DNA of 10,141 nt from Bacteroidales bacterium (lineage in GTDB: Bacteria; Bacteroidota; Bacteroidia; Bacteroidales; UBA932), in the NCBI GenBank assembly GCA_024683255.1, contig JAIKYL010000239.1, positions 1-10,141 on the forward strand, written 5' to 3'. Every line of letters begins with the position of its first letter. The stretch's first letter is position 1. The notes below the pieces were generated by a model that worked only from the letters and a program-made list of their open reading frames with translations, was not told the origin of the DNA and did not search any database. This document shows, in pieces, positions 1-5,870 of the stretch. Made by a program: the position numbers and the translations under genes.

Positions 1-669
1 ATGGACGTTAAGATAGAGCAAAGTTGGAAAGACGCATTGGCGCCGGAGTTCGGGAAACCGTACTTTGAGCAGCTGGTGCGTTTTCTTCATGGTGAGAAAG
101 CCGCCGGAAAGGTGATCTACCCGCCCGGAAGCCAGATTTTCCGCGCCTTTGAACTTACTCCGGTGGATCAGGTGAAGGTGGTTATCCTGGGTCAGGATCC
201 GTATCACGGACCGGGCCAGGCCATGGGCCTTTCCTTCTCCGTGCCGGACGGTGTCCCGGCCCCACCCTCGCTCCGGAACATCTTCCAGGAGGTGGAGACG
301 GACCTGGGCATCAGGATGAGCGGCCGGCCCAATCTGGAAAAATGGGCCCGCCAGGGCGTACTCCTTCTCAACGCGGTCCTTACCGTTCAGGCGGGGCAGC
401 CCACCTCCCACAGCCGAGCCGGCTGGCAGGAGTTCACGGACGCCGTTATCCGTTACCTTTCGGAGAACAGGGAAGGCATCGTTTTCCTGCTCTGGGGACG
501 TTTTGCGGCCGAAAAGGCGGCGCTCATAGATTCCTCCCGCCACCATGTGCTCCTGGCGGCGCATCCTTCGCCCCTTGCCCGCGGCGCCTTCTTTGGCTGC
601 CGCCATTTCTCCAAGACCAACCAAATCCTAGTATCAGAGGGTAAAACACCCATAGACTGGCAGTTATGA
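1..669 (+). CDS. ung: Uracil-DNA glycosylase, family 1
   Basis: Removes uracil from DNA produced by cytosine deamination or dUTP incorporation, starting base-excision repair in the cytoplasm. The 222-residue product has the usual family length and its defining motifs. The water-activating loop GQDPYHG is at residues 64-70, with the catalytic Asp at 66. The uracil-stacking segment GLSFSV is at 76-81, LLLNAVLTV with the uracil-contacting Asn at 124, and the minor-groove loop HPSPLA with its His at 188. The typical GCRHFSKTN stretch follows near the C terminus. The window opens exactly on the ATG, so its promoter is not visible; an in-frame start further upstream cannot be excluded, but the N terminus looks complete. 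The stop overlaps the coaD start in an ATGA, so the two are probably cotranscribed and translationally coupled. Identification is secure. Confidence 0.97.
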   Translation: MDVKIEQSWKDALAPEFGKPYFEQLVRFLHGEKAAGKVIYPPGSQIFRAFELTPVDQVKVVILGQDPYHGPGQAMGLSFSVPDGVPAPPSLRNIFQEVETDLGIRMSGRPNLEKWARQGVLLLNAVLTVQAGQPTSHSRAGWQEFTDAVIRYLSENREGIVFLLWGRFAAEKAALIDSSRHHVLLAAHPSPLARGAFFGCRHFSKTNQILVSEGKTPIDWQL

Positions 670-1124
670 AAACCAAAGCTCTGTTTCCCGGCTCCTTCGA
701 TCCGTTTACAGCCGGCCATCTGAATATCCTCAAGCGCGCCCTCACCATGTTTGACGAAGTGGTGGTGGCCGTGGGTATCAACCAGGACAAACGCGGCTTT
801 TTCTCCATGGAAAAGCGCCTGGACATCATTTACCAGGCCACGGCTGGTATTCCGGGCGTGTCGGTAATCCAATACGACAACCTCACCATAGACACCTGCC
901 GTGAGCTGGGCATCAAACACGTGGTGCGCGGCGTGCGGAACATGATAGACTTTGAGACGGAACGCTCCATTGCCGATGCCAACCGTCGCCTGGCTCCGGA
1001 GATTGAAACCATCATCATCCCCACGGCTCAGGAATTCGCCCATATCAGCTCTTCGGCCGTGAGGGACATCCTCAAGCACGGGGGAGACTATTCGGCCTTT
1101 ATTCCAGAGGGCGTAAAGCTATGA
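666..1124 (+). CDS. coaD: Phosphopantetheine adenylyltransferase
   Basis: Catalyses the penultimate step of coenzyme A synthesis: 4'-phosphopantetheine plus ATP gives dephospho-CoA and pyrophosphate. The 152-residue protein is a nucleotidyltransferase-superfamily fold and slightly shorter than the usual 155-165. It begins with the PGSFDPFTAGH motif (residues 8-18), containing the TxGH signature with His18. RGVRNMIDFETE (88-99) and ISSSAVRDI (127-135) match the family's conserved internal and C-terminal ATP-binding blocks. The ATG lies in a 4-nt ATGA overlap with the end of ung. Its own stop forms a second ATGA overlap with the next gene, so a three-gene transcript is likely. No functional link to uracil repair is evident; the arrangement looks like housekeeping packing. 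Identification is secure from motifs and length. Confidence 0.97.
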   Translation: MKTKALFPGSFDPFTAGHLNILKRALTMFDEVVVAVGINQDKRGFFSMEKRLDIIYQATAGIPGVSVIQYDNLTIDTCRELGIKHVVRGVRNMIDFETERSIADANRRLAPEIETIIIPTAQEFAHISSSAVRDILKHGGDYSAFIPEGVKL

Positions 1125-2572
1125 GAAAGTTCCTTGCACTGCTGGCGGTCTGCCTGCTTTCCATCGGCCTCCGGGCCCAGTCCTACGATGAATTGGGCGC
1201 CAAACTGGAGGAATACTTCGCCGCCCTGGCGGGGGAGAGCGCTGCGGTGCAGAATGCGGAATGCGACTTTCTCATAGAATCCAGCCAGGACTCCCTGGTG
1301 CGGCAGTACATAGCGCTCAAAATCTATGACCATTACCTCCAGTCCAAGATTATGGGGGACGAGGCCGTGGCCGTCCATGTGGCCGAAAAATGGTTCCTTT
1401 CCGGCGCCATCCCCATGCATTCCGACGGAGACCTTCTGAACGCCCAGGTATACGTGATGTTCAATAAGAACTCCCTCATCGGCATGCCTGCGCCGTCCAT
1501 CACCCTTAAGGATATCGCCGGGAAAGAAGCAAAAATCCCTGCTGCAGCGGGCTACAGCGTCATTTATTTCTACGACACCTCCTGCTCCACCTGCAAGCTG
1601 GAAACCCCGCGCCTCAGGCAATTGATGGACGAAGGCCAGTTCCCCCTTACCGTATATGCGGTGAATGTGGGAGACCAGGCCGAAGACTGGGAAAAGTACC
1701 GGGAGAACCTTCCCGGCGCCATCCATCTCTGGGATCCGGAGCATGAGAGCGACTGGCAGATCCAGTACGGCGTACTGCAAACCCCCAAGCTGTTCCTCAT
1801 CGGCCCGCAGGGAGAAATCCTGGGACGGGGTCTGGATACGCCGGCGCTCAAGATGCTGCTGGAAAAGGAGTTCTCCGTTAAACCCTATGTCTACGGAGAG
1901 CCGGACCAGATGGAACGTTACAGCCAGCTGTTCGCCTCTTTCGGAGACACTCTTTCCACGGCCGGTATCTTGGAGATGGCCGATTATCTGGCCTCCCGGA
2001 CCCTGGGGGAAGGCAAGGTACAGGCCTTCAAGCAAACCGCCGGGGACCTGCTGTATTTCCTCTCCTCGCAGCGGGGGGAGGCGTACAGGGAAGCCATCGG
2101 CCCGTTTGTTGAAAAGTACATCCGCCCCGGAGAGATCTGGAATACCCCGGAAGACAAGGCCCAGGTCCTTTCCCTGGCCGATCTGATGCTGGATTTCAGC
2201 TCCCGCAGCCCCGTGGGCTCCCTGGTGCCGGATGTTCAGGTGCCCGGAACCCTCCGCCGGAAAGGCTGTCTCTTTGTACGGGGAACCAGGGAGGGAATCT
2301 TTTCCCTCCGGAAGCTGAAGGGCAATCCCGCCTATGTGGTTTTCTATTCCCCGGGCTGCTCCTCCTGCAAGGAAACCCTGGCCGCCGTGGACTCCCTGGT
2401 AAAGAAGGACCGCAAGGTGCGGGTGTTACTGGTGGACATGGACGCCCTCTTTTCCGATGACCAGGAAAAGGCCACCCAGCTATTGGATACTTTTGATTTG
2501 TCGGCCCTGCCTTTTGTCTTGGAACTTGCGCCCTACGGTACCGTCCAACGGCGGTATGTGCAACTTTTTTAG
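1121..2572 (+). CDS. Exported protein with two thioredoxin-like modules
   Basis: This 483-residue protein probably performs thiol-disulfide exchange in the periplasm or on the envelope. Residues 1-19 form a signal peptide: Arg-Lys, a hydrophobic core of Leu/Ala, then LRA before a likely cut at 19/20. Residues 20-120 are a helical N-terminal region resembling the domain that precedes redoxins in many Bacteroidetes proteins (DUF5106-like; weak recall). A first redoxin/TlpA-type module covers about 121-250, with Cys155-Ser-Thr-Cys158 and a cis-Pro motif TP at 221-222. A helical linker spans about 255-365. A second module spans about 366-483, with Cys413-Ser-Ser-Cys416 and a probable cis-Pro at 464. 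The start is fixed by the signal peptide and the ATGA overlap with coaD. The stop sits directly against the next promoter. Redox partners and the direction of electron flow cannot be read from the sequence. Confidence 0.85.
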   Translation: MRKFLALLAVCLLSIGLRAQSYDELGAKLEEYFAALAGESAAVQNAECDFLIESSQDSLVRQYIALKIYDHYLQSKIMGDEAVAVHVAEKWFLSGAIPMHSDGDLLNAQVYVMFNKNSLIGMPAPSITLKDIAGKEAKIPAAAGYSVIYFYDTSCSTCKLETPRLRQLMDEGQFPLTVYAVNVGDQAEDWEKYRENLPGAIHLWDPEHESDWQIQYGVLQTPKLFLIGPQGEILGRGLDTPALKMLLEKEFSVKPYVYGEPDQMERYSQLFASFGDTLSTAGILEMADYLASRTLGEGKVQAFKQTAGDLLYFLSSQRGEAYREAIGPFVEKYIRPGEIWNTPEDKAQVLSLADLMLDFSSRSPVGSLVPDVQVPGTLRRKGCLFVRGTREGIFSLRKLKGNPAYVVFYSPGCSSCKETLAAVDSLVKKDRKVRVLLVDMDALFSDDQEKATQLLDTFDLSALPFVLELAPYGTVQRRYVQLF

Positions 2573-2585
2573 TACCTTTGCACCC
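2573..2585 (+). promoter_or_regulatory. Promoter -7 element abutting a start codon
   Basis: TACCTTTG at 2573-2580 matches the Bacteroidetes -7 consensus TAnnTTTG. It begins one base after the thioredoxin-protein stop codon, and CACCC fills the five bases before the ATG at 2586. Because the element is normally centred about 7 bases before the transcript start, transcription should begin at about 2583-2586, giving an mRNA with almost no leader. I see no convincing TTTG-type -33 element at the usual 19-21 nt spacing. Confidence 0.7.
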
Positions 2586-2816
2586 ATGGCCCGCAGAAAT
2601 CACATCCCCGGCGTAGATCCCGCCTACTTGGAAAAGCAGAAGCAGATGCTCCTGCGGCGCAACCGTTATGTGCTTCTTTTCAACGACAGCGAGATGGCCG
2701 CCATAGACGAATACTGCAAGCGTTTCCAGGTGCACACCAAGAGCGCCCTTTTCCGCGAGGCCATAATGGACAAGGTCCTCTCCGAACTGGAAGAGAACCA
2801 TCCTACGTTATTCTGA
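2586..2816 (+). CDS. Small ribbon-helix-helix-like protein
   Basis: A 76-residue protein that I read as a probable ribbon-helix-helix (CopG/MetJ-like) DNA-binding protein. Its arrangement is a basic N-terminal arm (residues 1-26, with RR at 3-4 and 24-25), a short strand RYVLLFN (27-33), helix A DSEMAAIDEYCKRF (34-47), then helix B TKSALFREAIMDKVLSELEE (51-70) and a tail HPTLF. This is the order of an RHH fold, but no family signature is certain and its target is unknown. The frame stays open 43 codons upstream, inside the preceding gene. I chose 2586 because the promoter-like TACCTTTG ends five bases before it and because the Met-Ala-Arg-Arg start is sensible. It runs towards a tRNA-Gln gene on the opposite strand, with only 9 bp between the stop and the tRNA 3' end. 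It could be a conserved Bacteroidales orphan regulator. Confidence 0.75.
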   Translation: MARRNHIPGVDPAYLEKQKQMLLRRNRYVLLFNDSEMAAIDEYCKRFQVHTKSALFREAIMDKVLSELEENHPTLF

Positions 2817-2825
2817 TTGGATTTG

Positions 2826-2896
2826 TTGAACTGCAGCGATTCGAACGCTGACTGAGGGAACCAAAATCCCTAGTGCTACCATTACACCACAGTTCA
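2826..2896 (-). tRNA. tRNA-Gln (anticodon UUG)
   Basis: Read on the minus strand, the 71-nt sequence folds into a full cloverleaf. The 7-bp acceptor stem TGAACTG/CAGTTCA is perfect and starts with U1-A72, typical of tRNA-Gln. It continues with T8, a D stem GTGT/GCAC with loop AATGGTA, an anticodon stem AGGGA/TCCCT with loop TTTTGGT, a four-base variable loop, and a T stem CAGCG/CGCTG with loop TTCGAAT. The discriminator is A. Position 33 is T and the anticodon is TTG, reading CAA and possibly CAG. CCA is not encoded (the genomic bases after A73 are CAA), so it must be added after transcription. It lies downstream of the zinc peptidase gene on the same strand but has its own promoter. Confidence 0.95.
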
Positions 2897-2902
2897 ATAC
2901 CG

Positions 2903-2937
2903 GGGTGCAAAGATACTACTTTTTCCAGAAATACCAA
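2903..2937 (-). promoter_or_regulatory. Promoter of tRNA-Gln
   Basis: On the minus strand the -7 element TATCTTTG lies at 2915-2908, and a TTG at 2937-2935 sits exactly 19 bases upstream. This fits the Bacteroidetes -33/-7 arrangement and is the only site here where I find a convincing -33 box. The bases after the -7 element are CACCC, identical to those at the promoters near 2573 and 10108. Transcription would start roughly 8-10 bases before the mature tRNA 5' end. The -33 box lies just after the stop codon of the zinc peptidase gene. Confidence 0.8.
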
Positions 2938-2941
2938 TGTT

Positions 2942-3625
2942 TTAGTTCCTCCGGCCGGAGAGGGAGATGTAATAGAGGAGCGTGGCCAGCGAGCCCAGGG
3001 CGGCAATCACATAAGTGTATGCTGCCCAGCGGAGGGCGTCCACGGCCATGGGCTTGGTCTCATAACTCACAATCCCCGTATTGTCCAGCCATTTGACGGC
3101 GCGGGAACTGGCGTTGATTTCTACCGGCAGGGTAACGAAACTGAACAGGGTGGTAAGGGCAAAAAGGCCGATACCAATCCATAGCAGGGACGGGAACACG
3201 TTGATGAAAATGACCCCGGCCAGCAGCACCCAGGACACAATACTGTTGGAGAAAGTGACAACCGGAACCAGCGCCGTGCGCAGTTTCAGGGGGGCATAGC
3301 CGGTGCTGTGCTGGATTACGTGGCCGCATTCGTGCGCAGCCACGGCGGCAGCGGCCACCGACCGGCCGAAATACACCTCCTCGCTAAGATTTACGGTGCG
3401 GGTTGTAGGGTCGTAATGGTCCGTAAGCTTACCCTGAATGGAGACAATCTGTACATCCCGGATACCATGGGCCTGGAGCATGCGGCTGGCTACCTCCGCC
3501 CCGGTCATGGAAAGGGGAACTTCCGAATATTTGCTGAAGCGGCTCTTGAGCACGCCCTGGATGATCATGCTGAGTACCATGACTGCAATCATGATGATCC
3601 AGATCATTTGATTAGACAGTACCAT
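2942..3625 (-). CDS. Membrane zinc metallopeptidase, YugP type
   Basis: A 227-residue integral-membrane protein of the neutral zinc metallopeptidase family (YugP-like, Zn_peptidase_2); its physiological substrate is not established to my knowledge. An N-terminal membrane segment spans about residues 7-24. A soluble stretch carries the zinc motif HECGH at 98-102 (HExxH, with Glu99 as the expected catalytic base). PVEINAS at 167-173 supplies the probable third ligand, Glu169. Further membrane segments lie at about 128-145, 147-166 and 202-221. The frame opens five codons earlier with a GTG at 3640, but the ATG at 3625 is the better start: a TATTTTTG promoter element occupies 3637-3630, so the GTG would lie upstream of the transcript start. 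The gene is divergent from alr and followed by tRNA-Gln on the same strand. Confidence 0.9.
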   Translation of the reverse strand: MVLSNQMIWIIMIAVMVLSMIIQGVLKSRFSKYSEVPLSMTGAEVASRMLQAHGIRDVQIVSIQGKLTDHYDPTTRTVNLSEEVYFGRSVAAAAVAAHECGHVIQHSTGYAPLKLRTALVPVVTFSNSIVSWVLLAGVIFINVFPSLLWIGIGLFALTTLFSFVTLPVEINASSRAVKWLDNTGIVSYETKPMAVDALRWAAYTYVIAALGSLATLLYYISLSGRRN

Positions 3626-3629
3626 AGCA

Positions 3630-3637
3630 CAAAAATA
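3630..3637 (-). promoter_or_regulatory. Promoter -7 element of the zinc peptidase gene
   Basis: TATTTTTG on the minus strand (3637-3630) fits TAnnTTTG and ends four bases before the ATG at 3625, so the mRNA would be leaderless or nearly so. The A+T-rich bases upstream fit a promoter, but no clear TTTG -33 box is present. It is back to back with the alr promoter, with 33 bp between the two -7 elements. Confidence 0.65.
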
Positions 3638-3670
3638 CACATTTTATGGGAAAAAGTCAGTGGGAAATGT

Positions 3671-3678
3671 TAATTTTG
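3671..3678 (+). promoter_or_regulatory. Promoter -7 element of alr
   Basis: TAATTTTG fits TAnnTTTG. The expected transcript start is at about 3682, which gives a leader of roughly 15-20 nt before the ATG at 3699 or 3702. No strong ribosome-binding site is seen in that leader, as is usual for this phylum. Its position downstream of the in-frame GTG at 3660 argues against that GTG as the translation start. Confidence 0.6.
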
Positions 3679-3698
3679 CATTTGGAAACCGTAGAGAT

Positions 3699-4802
3699 AT
3701 GATGCGCCCGGACGATTTCTCCCGTTTGGAACTTAACCTCAGGGCCACACTGGAGAATTACAAATACTTCCGCTCCCTGCTGGAGCCCCAGACGAAACTG
3801 CTGGTTCTCGTCAAGGCCAATGCGTACGGCCATGGAGCGGTGGAGTTCGGCGCCATGATGCAGCGCGCCGGGGCGGACTATCTGGCCGTGGCGTACCCGG
3901 TAGAGGGTCTGGAGCTGCGCAGAAACGGTATTTCCCTCCCGATAATAGTGCTCACCGCCGGAACGGACTTCTATCCGGAAATCATAGAGACGCGTCTGGA
4001 ACCCAGCATTCCCAACCTGTATTCCCTACGGGCCTTCGTGGAGCAGCTCCGGGAGCTGGACCTCAAGGATTATCCCATCCACATCAAGTTGGACACAGGC
4101 ATGCACCGCTTGGGCTTCATGACGGGAGAACTGCCGGAACTAATTGATTATCTTAAGAATACGCCGAAAGTAAAGGTCAAGTCCGTATTCTCGCACCTTT
4201 GCGTGGCGGAAGACCCGGATCAGGACGCCTTCACCCTGGGCCAGATAGAGCTTTTCCAGAAGAATGCGCAGGCCCTCTCCGACGGTATCGGCTACATGCC
4301 CATGCGCCATATCCTTAATTCGGCCGGCATAGAAAGATTCCCGCAGTACCAGATGGATATGGTGCGCCTGGGAATCGGCATCTATGGGGTAAGCGCCGTG
4401 CCCGGAAAGAAGCTCACTCCGGTAGCTTCCCTCAAATGCAAGGTGCTGCAAGTTAAGCAATTGGGACCTGGAGATACTGTGGGCTACGGCCGATGGGGCC
4501 GGGCTAAGGAAGGCACCGTCATCGCCACCATCCCTGTTGGGTATGCCGATGGAATTGACCGGCACCTGGGTCGCGGCGCCGCCTCCTTCTCCCTTAACGG
4601 TCAGCGGGTTCCCACCATCGGCAACATCTGCATGGACATGTGCATGCTGGATGTCACGGGCGTTCCCGCGGCGGTGGGAGACACCGTCACCGTCTTTGGG
4701 GAAGACCCCACGGTAGAGGAACTTGCCAGCATCCTGGGCACCATCCCGTACGAGATTCTTTCCTCGGTGCCCCGCCGGATAGAGCGGATGGTTATCCGCT
4801 AA
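3699..4802 (+). CDS. alr: Alanine racemase
   Basis: PLP-dependent enzyme that interconverts L- and D-alanine for peptidoglycan precursors in the cytoplasm. The 367-residue length is typical. VKANAYGHG (38-46) carries the PLP-binding Lys39. The rest of the family pattern is present: LDTGMHRLGF (131-140), HILNSAG (204-210), MVRLGIGIYGV (221-231), and GYGRWGR with the probable second catalytic base Tyr263. IPVGYADG (278-285) and the NICMDM block (309-314) follow. Two ATGs are adjacent (3699 and 3702); either could be used. The frame is open back to a GTG at 3660, but that start lies before the predicted promoter. In many Bacteroides Alr is fused to MurF; here it stands alone. Its stop overlaps the stop of the DJ-1-family gene on the other strand. 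Confidence 0.95.
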   Translation: MMRPDDFSRLELNLRATLENYKYFRSLLEPQTKLLVLVKANAYGHGAVEFGAMMQRAGADYLAVAYPVEGLELRRNGISLPIIVLTAGTDFYPEIIETRLEPSIPNLYSLRAFVEQLRELDLKDYPIHIKLDTGMHRLGFMTGELPELIDYLKNTPKVKVKSVFSHLCVAEDPDQDAFTLGQIELFQKNAQALSDGIGYMPMRHILNSAGIERFPQYQMDMVRLGIGIYGVSAVPGKKLTPVASLKCKVLQVKQLGPGDTVGYGRWGRAKEGTVIATIPVGYADGIDRHLGRGAASFSLNGQRVPTIGNICMDMCMLDVTGVPAAVGDTVTVFGEDPTVEELASILGTIPYEILSSVPRRIERMVIR

Positions 4803-5368
4803 AGCATCAGCCCGCCTTTCACTTTCTCGGCGGCCTCATCCCCCTTCAGATAGCGGAGGATGGCCAGGCCGAAATTCACCGCGTGTCCCGCGCCGCGGCC
4901 GGTGATGATGCGGCCGTCCGTCACGGTGCTTTCCGGCGTATAGACGGCTCCCTTGGCAATTAGCGGGTCCTGGAAGCCCTCGAAGCAGGTGAATTTCTTG
5001 CCTTCCAGGCCGTCCAGCTGGGACAATACCAGGCCCGGAGCGGCACAGATGGCCGCCACGGCGCCTCCGTCGGCATAATGCCGTTTCATGAGATCCATCA
5101 GCTCCCGGTCTTCGGCCAGATTCTTGGAGCCCGGCATGCCGCCCGGGAAGATCATCACGTCCTTTTCATCGGTGCCATCCTCTTCCGGTTCAAAGTCCGA
5201 GCGGGAGGTGTCGGCAAAGACGGTTACCCCGTGGGAACTCTCCGCCGTATAGTCGTCTGCGATGGAGACGGTCTGGACGGGGATGCCGCCGCGGATAAGG
5301 ACATCGCGGGTGCCCAGGGCTTCCATGTCCTCGAAGCCGTCGGCAAGAAATATTACTACGCCTTTCAT
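4799..5368 (-). CDS. DJ-1/PfpI family protein (YajL/ThiJ-like)
   Basis: A 189-residue cytoplasmic protein of the DJ-1 branch of the class I glutamine-amidotransferase-like superfamily. Members have been assigned redox-chaperone, glyoxalase or protein/nucleotide deglycase roles, some of them disputed, so the exact activity is open. The nucleophile elbow AICAAP places the reactive Cys at 108. The partner acid is Glu16 in DGFEDME, matching Glu18 of human DJ-1. FPGGMPG (74-80) is the usual family loop. The position of human His126 appears to be Phe within TCFEGF, as in many bacterial members. The start codon lies one base after the tadA stop (TAGTATG), so the two genes are almost certainly one transcript. 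The tail overlaps the end of alr by 4 nt in convergent orientation. Confidence 0.9.
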   Translation of the reverse strand: MKGVVIFLADGFEDMEALGTRDVLIRGGIPVQTVSIADDYTAESSHGVTVFADTSRSDFEPEEDGTDEKDVMIFPGGMPGSKNLAEDRELMDLMKRHYADGGAVAAICAAPGLVLSQLDGLEGKKFTCFEGFQDPLIAKGAVYTPESTVTDGRIITGRGAGHAVNFGLAILRYLKGDEAAEKVKGGLML

Positions 5369-5369
5369 A

Positions 5370-5804
5370 CTATCGTTTGTTTTTAAAGAATTCCAGCATG
5401 AGATTGGAACACTCCTCTCCCAGCACGCCGGCGGTCACTTCCGTCCGCGGGTGGAGAAGGGAAGGGGAGAAGAGCGAATAGCCCCGCCGGGGATCCGGGG
5501 CGCCATACACAATCCGGCCCATCTGGGACCAGGCCAGGGCGCCGGCGCACATGGGACAGGGCTCCACCGTAACGTACAAAGTGCAGTCGTTCAGATACTT
5601 CCCGCCCATGGCTTCCGTGGCTGAAGTGATGGCTATCATCTCCGCGTGGGCGGTGGTATCGTGCAGCTTTTCGGTCATGTTGTGCCCCCGGCCGATGATC
5701 CTTCCTTTCCACACTACAACGGCTCCGATGGGGATCTCTCCAGCCGCTGCGGAAGCCTTGGCTTCACCAAGCGCCTCGCGCATGAATTTTTCGTCTTGTT
5801 CCAT
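5370..5804 (-). CDS. tadA: tRNA adenosine(34) deaminase, TadA-like
   Basis: Zinc-dependent deaminase of the cytidine/deoxycytidylate deaminase fold. It probably converts A34 to inosine in tRNA-Arg(ACG), which allows reading of CGN codons. The 144-residue length fits. GEIPIGAVVV (22-31) is the typical substrate-side strand. HAE at 53-55 gives the zinc ligand and proton-shuttling Glu, and PCPMC gives the other zinc ligands Cys83 and Cys86. The C-terminal stretch GVLGEECSNLMLEFFKNKR is typical of Bacteroidetes TadA. A guanine or other nucleoside deaminase is the alternative, since the motifs are shared, but TadA is the more likely reading. The ATG lies five bases after its -7 element. It heads the tadA/DJ-1 pair and is divergent from engB. 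Confidence 0.88.
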   Translation of the reverse strand: MEQDEKFMREALGEAKASAAAGEIPIGAVVVWKGRIIGRGHNMTEKLHDTTAHAEMIAITSATEAMGGKYLNDCTLYVTVEPCPMCAGALAWSQMGRIVYGAPDPRRGYSLFSPSLLHPRTEVTAGVLGEECSNLMLEFFKNKR

Positions 5805-5809
5805 GGTTA

Positions 5810-5817
5810 CAAAGATA
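5810..5817 (-). promoter_or_regulatory. Promoter -7 element of tadA
   Basis: TATCTTTG on the minus strand (5817-5810) fits TAnnTTTG. Only TAACC separates it from the ATG at 5804, so the predicted transcript begins at or within about 3 nt of the start codon. The expected -33 region (about 5837-5841) overlaps the -7 element of the divergent engB promoter; no clear TTTG box is visible there. Confidence 0.7.
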
Positions 5818-5838
5818 GGAAAATCGTTTAAGATTTCG

Positions 5839-5868
5839 TACCTTTGTGTGCTGAAACCCTAAGGAAGG
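5839..5868 (+). promoter_or_regulatory. Promoter -7 element and leader of engB
   Basis: TACCTTTG at 5839-5846 fits TAnnTTTG, with an expected transcript start near 5850. The short leader contains a purine-rich AAGGAAGG at 5861-5868, only two bases before the ATG at 5871. That is close for a classical Shine-Dalgarno site, so its role is doubtful. The element excludes the in-frame TTG at 5844 as a start, since that codon lies inside the promoter itself. Confidence 0.65.
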
Positions 5869-5870
5869 TT

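Noticed and set aside
1088..2035. 315-codon open frame on the minus strand opposite the thioredoxin protein
   Set aside because: Shadow of a gene with a signal peptide and two CxxC sites; no domain, no promoter and no plausible start context.
2539..2570. Possible intrinsic terminator: inverted repeat TACCG/CGGTA followed by six T
   Set aside because: The stem is only 5 bp with an 8-base loop and the T run begins eight bases after it; it lies fully within coding sequence. Too weak to call.
2817..2825. Terminator between the RHH-like gene and tRNA-Gln
   Set aside because: Only nine bases separate them and there is no hairpin with a T run on either strand nearby.
3660..3698. GTG start extending alr by 13 codons
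   Set aside because: The predicted promoter element at 3671-3678 lies inside this extension, and Alr alignment starts near the ATG pair at 3699/3702.
5844..5870. TTG start extending engB by nine codons
   Set aside because: The TTG lies within the TACCTTTG promoter element, so it would be upstream of the transcript start; the ATG at 5871 gives a standard N terminus.
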